Below, piece by piece: positions 14,497 through 25,331 of a stretch of 64,000 nt of DNA. The stretch covers positions 26,736,001-26,800,000 of the forward strand of contig NC_092341.1 of assembly GCF_046630445.1 (NCBI RefSeq), in the 5' to 3' direction. Under the pieces are notes generated by a model. That model ran no database searches and had not been told where the DNA came from. It was given only the letters and a program-made list of their open reading frames with translations. Position 1 is the stretch's first letter. Each line of letters starts with the position of its first letter. The DNA comes from Rutidosis leptorrhynchoides. Lineage: Eukaryota > Streptophyta > Magnoliopsida > Asterales > Asteraceae. The position numbers and the translations under genes were made by a program.

Positions 14497-14670
14497 GAAG
14501 TGCTGCTGGATTCAGCCATGATAGTGCACAAAATAAAAGAAATACAAACAGAGAAGAAAGATGAGCAATAACTGACCTTGCATGAATCAAATCGCTAAAA
14601 TGAGTAATTGTAAATATCTTCAAAGCAAATGGTCAGTTTTCGGAGAAGGAAAAAGGAAAGGGAAATGGGT

Positions 14671-14678
14671 TATTTATA
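14671..14678 (-). promoter_or_regulatory. TATA box of the minus-strand extra ORF
   Basis: The minus strand reads CTATAAATA about 150 bp upstream of the ATG at 14519, with a C/T-rich leader between. Position and sequence fit a plant RNA polymerase II core promoter. No expression evidence is available. Confidence 0.55.
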
Positions 14679-15228
14679 GTCAAACAAATGGATGATGAAA
14701 GGATGAGATTGAGACACGTGTATGAGCCGGATTAATTGGGCAACAATTTAAAATTCGAAAATAAATCAAAAAGATTTTTGGGGGCAAATTCATAATTGGA
14801 AACATGACGTCAGCACAGAAAAATAGACGGCTACAACAGTTTTGTGTCTTCGAGAAAAAATGCATCTTTTATTTTTAGTTTAATGACTTTATTTTTTGCA
14901 AAAATAATGACATTAAACTGGGGTGACTTTTTGGTGTATCCTAGGGGATACACGTATAAAAACATCATTTTTATATAGAAAAATGGATCAAAGAGCACAA
15001 AAGATAACAAGATTTGGTGGTTTTCAGTATTTGCCGCCAAGCGTACAGCAGGCCGCCCAGTGTCAAGTGTAAGCCCTGCAGGTAGCTTCAATGCTTAAAC
15101 CCTTTTACTCAGCATGTGAACGACACGCAGCTACGTCAGCACATGTCACTGACCTTCCGGATACTTCGCATAACAGAATTAATCAGCGATTGACACGTGT
15201 ATCCCGAGAATTTCGGACATTCTACGCC

Positions 15229-15237
15229 TATAAATAG
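15229..15237 (+). promoter_or_regulatory. TATA box in LTR-like region
   Basis: TATAAATAG is followed at the usual distance by a pyrimidine-rich leader (around 15290-15320). It is the likely U3/R promoter of the LTR-like region and points to the right. Confidence 0.5.
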
Positions 15238-15673
15238 ACCCCCTGGGTCACCACATTTGACATCGGAACTTCAGTGAGAGAGAAGTATACTTTCTCTCAC
15301 ACACAGTTCTTTCTCACTCTAAACGCACATTAGCTGCTTAGCAGCAATACCTAAATGGATCAATTACAGATTGATCCCCAGATTGATTGAGGCCACCCCA
15401 CGGATCTCTCATCCGTGTTCCAGGTCTGCAGAGATTACTTTTCGAGGGCAAACATCAATCAACATCACACGCAACATGCTAGGCAGGTATTGTCTTGTAC
15501 TGGTACCTTACAGCCGCTCCACGGAAAATTGTACCAACAAAGCATATCAACATGATTCGGCCTCGTATGATCCAGTTGTCGAGAGGTCATTTTTCAGGAA
15601 AATGAATTTCAAGGTTGATCGGGTTTTCTTCTTTTTAAATACTTCACAAACTATTCACGAAACATGCACTACA

Positions 15674-15756
15674 AAGAAAGGTTCATTTTGTGATGCATTC
15701 ATTTTTAACACTTTAAATTGTAGAAAACGACATGGGTCACAAAATGAACCTTTCTT
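15674..15756. repeat. Perfect 20-bp inverted repeat with 43-bp loop
   Basis: The arms AAGAAAGGTTCATTTTGTGA (15674-15693) and its exact reverse complement (15737-15756) enclose 43 bp. A transcript through the LTR-like region would fold into a long stem here. No known element end is recognised and there is no flanking duplication. Confidence 0.85.
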
Positions 15757-17026
15757 GACGGCTTTCCCTCGACCCTTCATGCCTGCTCACTTGGAAGCGG
15801 GACCCCAACTAGGGATGATGCCCCTTAGACCCGGGGTGCACTTATAAAGACCCGTCCTAATCCATAAGAATGAATACAATAACATATGATTACATCGCGA
15901 GGTATTTGACCTATATATGATATATTTTACGAACATTGCATTCGTTTTTAAAGACAAACTTTCATTACATTAAAAGTTGACAGGCATGCATACCATTTCA
16001 TAATATCCATCTATAAATGATCTAATCTGTCATTTACTTAATCATAATCTTTACTGAACTCAACGACTTGAATGCAACGTCTTTCGAAATATGCCATGAA
16101 TGACTCCAAGTAATATCCTTAAAACGAGCTAATGCACAGCGAAAGATTTCTTTAATACCTGAGAATAAACATGCTTTAAAGTGTTAACCAAAAGGTTGGT
16201 GAGTTCATTAGTTTAACATAAATAATCATTTCCATCATTTTAATAGACCACAAGATTTCCATTTCCATTTCTCATAAATATACGTCCCATGTATAGAGAC
16301 AAAAATAATTCATATGGTGAACACCTGGTAACCGACATTAACAAGATGCATATAAGAATATCCCCTATCATTCCGGGAAATCCTTCGGACATGATAAAAA
16401 CGAATTCGAAGTACTAAAGCATCTGGTACTTTGGATGGGGTTCGTTAGGCCCAATAGATCTATCTTTAGGATTCGCGTCAATTAGTAGATCTGTTTACTA
16501 ATTCTTAGGCTACCAAGCAAAAGGGGCATATTCGGCTTCGATCATTCACCCATATAATGTAGTTTCGATTACATGTGTTTATTTCGTAAAACATTTATAA
16601 AAGCGCATGTATTATCAGTCCCAAAAATATATATTGCAAAAGCATTTAAAAAGGGAGTAATGAAACTCACAATACTGTATTTTATAGTAAAAATACACAT
16701 GACGATATTGAACAACTGAACAATGTAGGGTTGGCCTCGGATTCACGAACCTATATCCAGTATATATATTAAAACATATAATCGTAATCGAATAAGTTTA
16801 TATATTTTATTAGTAATAATATACTTGTTATTTTAGTAAACAATTATTTGTTACATTAATTAAATATATTTATTATATGTTTTAATTAAAATAAAAAAAT
16901 TAATAATGTCAATTTGTTAAATACTTATTAATACATTATATAGTTCTAGTATATCTATACAAAATGTTATATTATGATTATTTGATGATTATACTAGCAT
17001 AGGTTTTATCCAAAAAATTTTCATTG

Positions 17027-17044
17027 TATATATATATATGTTTA

Positions 17045-17090
<46 letters not shown>

Positions 17091-17094
17091 AACA

Positions 17095-17174
<80 letters not shown>

Positions 17175-17256
17175 TTATAAACAGTAGTTATATTTTTAAC
17201 TCACGTCTTATAAACATATTTACCATTTTACTAATGTTTCATTAATCTATATTAAG

Positions 17257-17345
<89 letters not shown>

Positions 17346-17493
17346 ATCCTCATTTATAGCTGTAATATATTTTGTATCTTAATATATGCCTAATTTATAT
17401 GTAACTAACATTTACACTTTAAGGTTATAATAGTCGTTATATATTAAAAGTAGGTTCATATCAATACTTATATTAAAGTTTAACCTTATGAGT

Positions 17494-17553
<60 letters not shown>

Positions 17554-17607
17554 TTACATATAACTATATATTTTTAATCATCGCAAATCCTAATCTTCAA
17601 GCTATCC

Positions 17608-17694
<87 letters not shown>
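17027..17694. repeat. Cluster of (TA)n tracts
   Basis: Five or more long TA runs (roughly 17027-17085, 17096-17168, 17259-17341, 17500-17551 and 17613-17694) are separated by short unique spacers. The partner LTR has the same spacers but different run lengths, and two runs there are nearly absent. Confidence 0.95.
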
Positions 17695-17698
<4 letters not shown>

Positions 17699-17790
17699 TA
17701 CCTAATCCCTTATACTTATCTTTTATTTACAATCATATTCATATTATAAATTTATTTTCATATTTATCATAGGGTTATCATTAACATTTA

Positions 17791-18176
<386 letters not shown>

Positions 18177-19853
18177 CTTCCTAGTAATAACTCGATAATT
18201 CATACTATCATCATCATTATCATTAACTTTTTCGTTTTCTAACCATCATCATTATTTTATATTATTATCAACATAAAATCATAACAACATGCATATAATC
18301 ATCGAACATCATTTCATCTTGTTACCATATCCAAACCATTATCCTCCTAATCATTACTAACCCGAAATCATTATCATAATCATTTTTCATGAACATCATC
18401 AATCATCATCTAACCGTCCTCATCATATCATCATAACCAACCCTATAAATTAACCCGCCATTTTGGCCCCATAAGTGGCAAGTGGCTTCGGCAGAAAAGG
18501 AAAAACAAGAAAACTGGTGTAGCAGTCCAAAAGAACAGAAGTCTCGACCCAATAAGAAAGGAAGTGTCGGCCCAGGTAGCTAGCAGTCCACTAACAGCTC
18601 GTTTACAGCCTCAGTCAATCAAATGTATGTCGATAAAACAATGAGGGTGTACGTGTGTTTTAGGATCCAAGAAAAACAAACAAAACGTTTCTATCCTGAC
18701 CCCTCCCATGGTTATTTTAATCATTCAACAACTATCAATCAATCTATTCGTTTTCTTTTTAATCAATTGGGGTTATTCTTCTTTTACAGCTCAACATACC
18801 ACCATCGATCTTCATTATCACACCTCATTAAATTCGTAGATTTAATTAGGGAATAAGTAGCAGCGACGACAATAAGCAGAGGTGGGTCTTACAGTTCAAT
18901 TAAAACTCCATTATTCTCTTTCGCATGTTATTGTTGAAAAAAAAAGAACGCGAGTATAGCAGCAGGAATTAAGCAGTAATAGGGTTGTGAGGCTGTGTTC
19001 GATTTAAAGATGTAAAACAGGAATATTTAAATAGGTAACAGGTGTCGGTTTGGTTTTAGTTATTGAAGTTATGGGTGTCGAACAAAAACAATGGAAAATG
19101 TTATGCAGTAGCAGTCGATAACAATATAAACGGGTTTTGATTTCCAACGTTCATAAAGAGAGTGGCTTAAGTTCACGATGGTTAAAATCATAGCATCATT
19201 CAACAGAATAGTCTCGTAGCAGCAGGATAACATCCGTAAAAATAGGAAACATGTAGCGGTTATGTGTGATTTTGAGATTTTAACTATGAGTCTTATAGTA
19301 ACGAACAGTGACTAGTATTGGGTTTGTGGTTTTCGTGGTGTTTTTGATCGTTTGAAGGTGTTTTACAAAGGAGAGGGAGAGAGAGTGGAAAGTGTGATCA
19401 AGAGTGCAAATGTTCGGTTGTGGGTTTCGATAGCAACAACAAAAGTTTGATTTATGGTATTCGACAGGCTGTAACAGTTAGGGTGGTGATAGGTGTCAGT
19501 TGTAGATGTTTGATATAACCGTATAGCAGCAAACAAGGTGGGTTTAGATGGTGTTAAGTTGGCGGGTGTAGTGGTGGCTCTTTTGTTTGAAGATGGTGGT
19601 GGAGCTTCGGTTTGTAACCATAGCAACCGTAGTCGAGTTTACATGGGTTTGGCAAAAGAAATAGGAAATCATGCCAAAATTCAAAAACATTTCGATGGTA
19701 GCTTGATGGTGTCGTGGTGGTGACTGTGGTTGTCGAAGGTAGCGAGCATAAAGGTGAGAGCCGAAGATGGTGTGTGATGGTTGTTTTGGGTTTATGGATT
19801 TTACAGAAACATAGAATGAAGAAGGTGATGTGGTTTATTAGGTGTCTTGTAGG

Positions 19854-20185
19854 CAAGGTTGAAAAAGACGTGGGACGGGGCCGAAACATTAGCGACCTCA
19901 AAATGTCGCAACGGAAAAAACGGGGTCGAAACGGATGTTGACTAACGTTGACTTATAAATAAATATATAAAAATATATATATTTATATACATATAAATAT
20001 AAAGTTGACCCTTTTTCCGTTTTTGACCTTTTTTCCGTTTTTTTCCGTCTTTGACCGTTTTTTTCCTATTTTTTAGCTTTGTTGACCGTCTTTTTTTCCG
20101 TTTCAAGGTCCGTTGCAACGATACTAAGGCAAATCCGTTGTGGCGTCTGTTGCGGCGCCCGTTTCGGCCGTCTTTTACAACACTG
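19854..20185. mobile_element. hAT-type MITE, 8-bp duplication CTTGTAGG
   Basis: The 332-bp element starts CAAGGTTGAAAAAGACG and ends CGTCTTTTACAACACTG, forming terminal inverted repeats. It is flanked by perfect 8-bp copies of CTTGTAGG (19846-19853 and 20186-20193). An 8-bp duplication with CA...TG ends is diagnostic of the hAT superfamily. The interior carries repeated TTTTCCGTTTTTGACC-like motifs and no coding frame, so it moved with a transposase supplied from elsewhere. The partner LTR has the uninterrupted site, proving insertion after the LTRs were formed. Confidence 0.9.
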
Positions 20186-21364
20186 CTTGTAGGTATATAA
20201 TACATATCAATAACTCAGTGGAATGAAGAAAGCAACACAAACCAATCACATTAACCTTCATTTTAATAATAAGTAATTAGATTAAAAACTTGTGAAAATG
20301 TATCTAGCAGCCTTCAATTTTTGTTCTCATCTATCGACACTCTTAACGAAGTGTTATATCGTGCCCCGTTGATTAATTCAGTGACGGATAAAAGTCTTTG
20401 AAAAAATCTCATACTTTTAAATTAACTAAATTTATTTATTTTGGTCATTACGGTATAAAATTCGATCATTAATTATTAAATAAATTTTACATTAATTATT
20501 CACTCCCAATCCCAAGTAAAATATAAAAAGTTTTAAAATTTAATAAATAGCTCCTAAATACATTTTTACTAAGCCTATAATTTATAAAACTCATTTTCGG
20601 ATCACCGTTTATTTTAAAATCACATAAGTTTGAATTAAACCTCTCTAAATAATAATCAAAACGTACAACGACTATTACAATCATTTAATATTTATTTTTA
20701 ATATATTTTTTTTATATATAGTTATGTTTTAAATAATAATTATTATAATATAAATCTTATTTTATTTTGCATAGTAATTTCTAAAAATTGAATCGTATAA
20801 CATTTCAAATTAATTAGTATATAGGTATATATTTAAATATGTACATATCTATTTATAAATAGTTGTTCGTGAATCGTCGAGAACGGTCGATGGTCAATTG
20901 AACAGTTCAAAATTTTGAGACTCAACCTAATAGACTTTGCTTATCGTGTCGAGATCATATAAAGATCAAGTTTAAATTTGGTCAGAAATTTTCGGGTCGT
21001 CACAGTACCTACCCGTTAAAGAAATTTCATCCCGAAATTTGAATGAGGCGGCCATGGCTAACAATAAGATTGTTATTATGACAAAAATGAGTTGATACAT
21101 TGGGTTTTATTACCATTGAGTAATAAGGATCAAATAATTCGATTACTCGAAGTGTATGAGTGAAGTTATCACGAAAGAGTGAAATGAATGAAATAAAGAT
21201 TCGTCATAACTTTTGACGTAGTCACGTTTGAATTCCGGAATTCAAGGGATTTCAAAGAAAATCTTCGAAATCTAAAAGATTTGATTCTTCGGCGAATAAG
21301 GAACTCAAGATCTCTATAATTAATTATGGTGATTTGCCTCGATTACTCTGTCTGATATTTCCAT

Positions 21365-21372
21365 TATAAATT
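21365..21372 (+). promoter_or_regulatory. TATA box ahead of the small antisense ORF
   Basis: TATAAATT is followed by a C/T-rich leader of about 70 bp before the ATG at 21448. The spacing fits a plant core promoter. The direction is opposite to that of the retroelement that contains it. Confidence 0.45.
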
Positions 21373-21447
21373 AAACTTTTTCCGTTCCCTTATTTTCACC
21401 ATTCCTATACTTTCTTTCTTAGTTCATACATCCAAAAGATTGTGAAG

Positions 21448-21621
21448 ATGCTTAATCCAGTTCTAATCCTTGATATTTTCCTAATTATCATTTCTGTCAT
21501 TCTTCTTTTCAATCTTCCACTAGAAAAATCTGTTTCCATCTATTATTACTTTGGGGTGATGCTATTCTTAATTCTACCGTGTCTTTATATTGCTATTCGT
21601 ATTAATATCCACAGTTTGTAA
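21448..21621 (+). CDS. Small hydrophobic protein ORF (57 aa), antisense within retroelement
   Basis: The ORF starts MLNPVLILDIFLIIISVILL and ends RINIHSL. Residues 5-25 and about 30-52 are strongly hydrophobic, giving two likely membrane segments with a short charged turn (LEKSVS) between. A TATA box lies about 80 bp upstream with a pyrimidine-rich leader. The family is not recognised. It lies antisense near the 3' end of a coding-poor retroelement, a place where antisense extra ORFs are known in other lineages. It could be a chance frame in AT-rich DNA. The promoter-like context is the main reason to list it. Confidence 0.35.
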   Translation: MLNPVLILDIFLIIISVILLFNLPLEKSVSIYYYFGVMLFLILPCLYIAIRINIHSL

Positions 21622-22956
21622 CCTCCGTGTTACTATTGGGCTTTATGTTTTCTCTTATATTTTGGAGCTCTTTGCCTTTTTATTCTCCTCTCGACCTCTA
21701 GTAAAGCGAGTAATGGTCCAGAATTCGTAAGTATGGAGTTTCGAATGAACTTAATGTTCTAAACGAGAAAGAACGTAATAGCACGATTTGATTTGTCAAA
21801 TTACCAGAATCACTGAGAATAGAACTATCAAGAATATATTTTCTTGATATGTTCAGAAGTTAATCAGAATGAAAGAGTTATGTAACATGACACATGATGA
21901 CGTTATAATCTGTGAATCATCATGTTTCATTTAGAAACTCAGCATGACTTACTGTAATATAATCACGTTGATCAAGTGTCATTATATTATACTAACTCAT
22001 GCATCAGTTCCCAACATTACTTCAATAACATTCATATTTTAAGCTCGAAAGTTACAGAATATAGAAACTAACAGTTTCTATATGATGTAACACTGATAGC
22101 ACGAAGAGATTAATGATTTCAGATAAGAATAGTTATGAAAATATCTTCAGAAATATGGAGGATATTTATAATGAAAGATACGATGATATCTTAGAATTTC
22201 TAATATCGAAGGATGGTGAAGAAAATTTGTCCGTAAGAGTTTGGAGTCAGAAGCAAGGTATTCGCTAAAGATTTCATCAGAAACAGAATCATCAGGATTC
22301 TTAATGTACAAGTTTAGTCCTTGTGATTTGTTCAGAGACTGCTTCGTAGTTTGCTCAATCAGTTTTTCAGTTTCAAACTTTTTCTGAGCTTTGCCAACAT
22401 ACAATTCTTTATCATCAACTTTTGGCTGTTGAGGTCGTTTACAGTTTTTGTTGCTTCATTCAACTTTTTAAAATTCAGAGCATTAATTCGCAGACTGGGT
22501 GCTTTTCAGAATTTCAGAATGGAAGATCATAGTTCTAAGAAATAAATGTTATATGGATACATATACCTCTTGATGTGGAAACATTGCGAGACTCACAATA
22601 CAGATTTACTGATTTCCGGTAATTGGTATGGCAATTCTTGTTACAAGATGCGGATGAGTACATGATGAGACTTCAATAGATAAATATAGTGATTTGCCGG
22701 AGAGATTTAAGCCAAGGAGCAACGAGGTTGCTGGTACGTCTGCTGGTAATATGATGGAATATAAAAGGTTCCCCAGTAACAATAAAAGAGCACGCATATA
22801 TATCAAGGTTATAATAAGGTTGTTTAGAACGAAAAGTCGAAGTTGAATTGTTGGAGCTGTGACAAAACTGGCTATCTCGAACAGGAATTGCAAAGTTATT
22901 TTCGGTAATAATAACGCTAAAGGAATTAACACAGCTTTGTGTTAAACGTTTACTCA

Positions 22957-24991
22957 TGTAAGACCCGAGTATTTGTAGTGTATATAAGTGAAATGTTCGA
23001 TACTTGAAACGGGGTTTTGGTTATATATTTAAAAGAAAGAAAGAAGCTGAACTGGAGGTGTCGCGCACCGCGCGGCCTGGTGGCGCGCCGCGCCATCTGT
23101 CTGCGATAGATTCTCCTCTTCTTTTAAAATAGATATTTTGAGGGCATTTTGGTCAAAACACATTGGAGCCCGAATTTAATGCCTTGGATCAGTTTTAGAG
23201 CTTCATTCACTCCATTCCCAACAACCTTATCTTCTCCAATTAAACTCTAGAGAGAGAGTGCAATCCTTGAGAGAGAAAGCTCCATTAAAGGGTGAAAGAG
23301 GTTGAATCGGGTCTTGGTGCATGTTATAAAGTCATTCATCTAGTCGATAGCTACGTGGTGATTGTGTTGGTAAGTTATAAAACCCGATTTCTTACTTTAA
23401 TTGCTTTAAGGGTTAGGGTTTGGGCTAGTGATGAACCAAAGACCCATTTTGTTAGTATTTTGGGGATTTTGGGTGAATATGGGTTATGAAGGCTCATTGA
23501 TGACTAACCTAGGGTTTGAATGTGTTAATTGGACTTTTGAGTCTTAAATTTGGTTAGTTAGTTGCTAGAACACTTTAATAATATGTAAATGGGTGTTATT
23601 GGGTATGGATGACCCAAATGGGTGTGTTAACCTTGAAATGGGTCAAATGAGTCTTTAATGACCTAAGTGGCCTAGCAAGTATGAAAACGAGTTAGCCTTG
23701 CGACCTAAATGTGTTTTAAACCCATCTTGACGAATGATTAGGGTTCTGGTGTGTGTTGACCCAATTTAGGGTTAAGGGTGCAAATGGGTTGAAATTGCAC
23801 CTTGGGTCAAAATGACTTAGAATGGTGAAAAGGGTTTGGTTGACCGACTTGAGTTTGTGTTTGATGATGTGTATTATATGATAGGTACGTTACTTTGAGG
23901 TCTTGCAAGCTCGGGTATCTTTTCACAAGACTTTGAGGTGAGTGGAATAATTATATGCGTATGTATATAATGTGTCTATTTGTTGTAGCGTGAAATGTGT
24001 AGTGTCGAGGTGCTAAGACACCATGTTTCACGTGAAGAGTGTAGCATCGAGGTATTAAGATGCCACTCGGGTGTAGCATCGAGGTGTTAAGATGCTACCT
24101 AGGAGTGTAGTGTCGAGGTGTTAAGACGCCACTCCTGGGTGATGTGCCGAGGTGTTAAGGTGCCACTCTGGGTGATGTGCCGAGGTGTTAAGGTGCCACC
24201 CTAGGGGTTAGTGGTGCGAGGTGTTAAGTGCCCTAACGGATGTTGTGAACACCGATGGCGTTTTCGCGAGCGTCGTTCCCTTGTACTATTGGTAACCATG
24301 GTTATTTGTGTTGTAAGCATATTATATTATTCGAGTTATATTCATATGCGATTATTATGCTAGCTTGTGGTATTGGAGATTTATAGCTTGTTATTGTGAC
24401 GATAAGCTAAGTGTGTATGCTAGCGTGTTTGCGGTTTGGTGTGTAAGTGTATGCAAGTAGGTATAATTATATATGTATTCGTATAATTATTGCATTCACT
24501 AAGCTTTGCTTACCCTCTCGTTGTTTACTATTTTTATAGGTTCGGTTGTGGACAAGGGTAAGGGCATTATCATGGAATAGAGATTCCCGCCTTGTTGATT
24601 AGGGGACGCTTTTTGGAAGTTTAGTTCTTGGAGTTTGACCGAGACTTGGGTAGTTTAATCCCAAACGCCATGCTCGTAGTGTAGTTTGGTACTTAAACTT
24701 TTTGGCGGTCGAAACTCATATTTTGTATTAAACTCGTAAAACGGCCGAAGTGGGCCCCGCTTTGTAAAACTTATTTTACGGTTGAATTGTGTTAGTTTTA
24801 CATATTTGAATGTGTGGTTAAAAGCGTGTCGTCTAAAAATGTCGGGAACTGGTCGATCTTTTTCGCATTTTGAGACTTTCTGGACAGACCCGAATGGCGT
24901 GCCGTGCCAGTTCACTGTGCAGCAATATTTTTTTATTTTTTATTTTGTATTTTTCACGTGGTTTGCTCGCGGGTTGGTTTCGATTGTTACA
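22957..24991 (+). repeat. 5' LTR of the chromovirus
   Basis: It starts TGTAAGACCCGAG and ends TCGATTGTTACA, 2035 bp, and abuts the primer binding site. It contains a CpG-rich GCGCGCC block near its start, a minisatellite of about 32 bp at 23985-24240, and a shortened, CpG-poorer version of the block near its end compared with the 3' LTR. Confidence 0.93.
23985..24240. repeat. LTR minisatellite (about 32-bp unit)
   Basis: Repeated units have the core GTGTAGCATCGAGGTGTTAAGATGCCAC and variants (GTGATGTGCCGAGGTGTTAAGG). The array lies directly after the anchor GTGAGTGGAATA. The matching array in the 3' LTR (30860-31110) has a slightly different set of units. Confidence 0.88.
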
Positions 24992-24993
24992 AG

Positions 24994-25005
24994 TGGTATC
25001 AGAGC
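24994..25005 (+). promoter_or_regulatory. Chromovirus primer binding site
   Basis: TGGTATCAGAGC lies two bases after the LTR end. It is complementary to initiator methionine tRNA, the usual primer of Tekay-type elements. Confidence 0.92.
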
Positions 25006-25331
25006 ATGGTCTAAGGGATTTAGGTGACTTGAGATAGGCGCCTAGACTTAGACTTTTTGTGTGTGCGCTATGCGGGACTTGTAGGACCTTGGGTCGGATC
25101 GGGATTAGTTTGTGCATAGGTTTATGTAAACTAATCATGGACGTTGTACTAGCAAGTTAATGCGACGTGCTCGCGTAACAATGATTAGCTACCATTGTTA
25201 CGGGCGCAAATCGTGTCAAACAAGTAGTGTATGACGATTGTTGAGCGAGATGGAGTAGTGTGGCGTATGTGTATGTATATATATATAATTTGTCCTTCCG
25301 TTTGGTGGTTTAACCTAATTCGTTTTATAGA

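Larger units (their letters stand above)
10577..14519 (-). pseudogene. Broken intron-bearing gene of the 'putative gypsy-type transposon' family (antisense extra ORF)
   Basis: Minus-strand coding pieces occur from about 14519 down to 10640, with a start at 14519 (MAESSSTS), a TATA box about 150 bp upstream and splice-like junctions between pieces. The best conserved pieces read KNWKEPYFFVNERVINDAW and ILVLGGMSDNWRIGYVPVM. These resemble the plant domain annotated as a putative gypsy-type transposon/gag-like protein (Transposase_28). Later pieces are acidic. Antisense extra ORFs of this general kind are known in Tat-lineage Ty3/Gypsy elements, and a plus-strand PPT and LTR-like region lies just to the right. 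It is a fossil: about three breaks, plus the inserted solo LTR at 12088-14496. The Copia element landed in its 3' part. Confidence 0.6.
14915..15842 (+). mobile_element. PPT and LTR-like region, probably Tat-lineage Ty3/Gypsy
   Basis: A purine tract AAACTGGGG (14915-14923) is followed by TGACTTTTTGG, a plausible LTR start at 14924. About 300 bp on is TATAAATAG (15229-15237), then a C/T-rich leader with repeated CTCTCTCAC, as in a U3-R-U5 arrangement. The antisense gene immediately to the left fits the Tat lineage. The far end is interrupted by the large insertion at 15843, and a clean LTR terminus past 45758 is not found. A 158-codon open frame at 15371-15847 shows no domain and is not called a gene. 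Family assignment is inference. Confidence 0.4.
21005..22956 (-). mobile_element. Internal region of the large derivative, 3' side
   Basis: Next to the left LTR the minus strand has a purine-rich tract preceded by TTCGGGATGAAATTTC, the sequence typical of the pol end and PPT of Tekay-type elements. The remainder is AT-rich and shows no intact gag or pol domain. A plus-strand 57-codon ORF with its own TATA box lies at 21448-21621. The chromovirus insertion at 22957 ends this block. Confidence 0.7.

Noticed and set aside
15371-15847. 158-codon plus-strand frame in the LTR-like region
   Set aside because: It has no recognisable domain, runs through a perfect inverted repeat and ends at the insertion junction. 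It looks like LTR/leader sequence that is open by chance.
19363-19901. Pairs of overlapping frames that recur at 44457-44959
   Set aside because: The recurrence reflects the two LTR copies of one element, not selection on protein. Frames are open on both strands and differ between copies.
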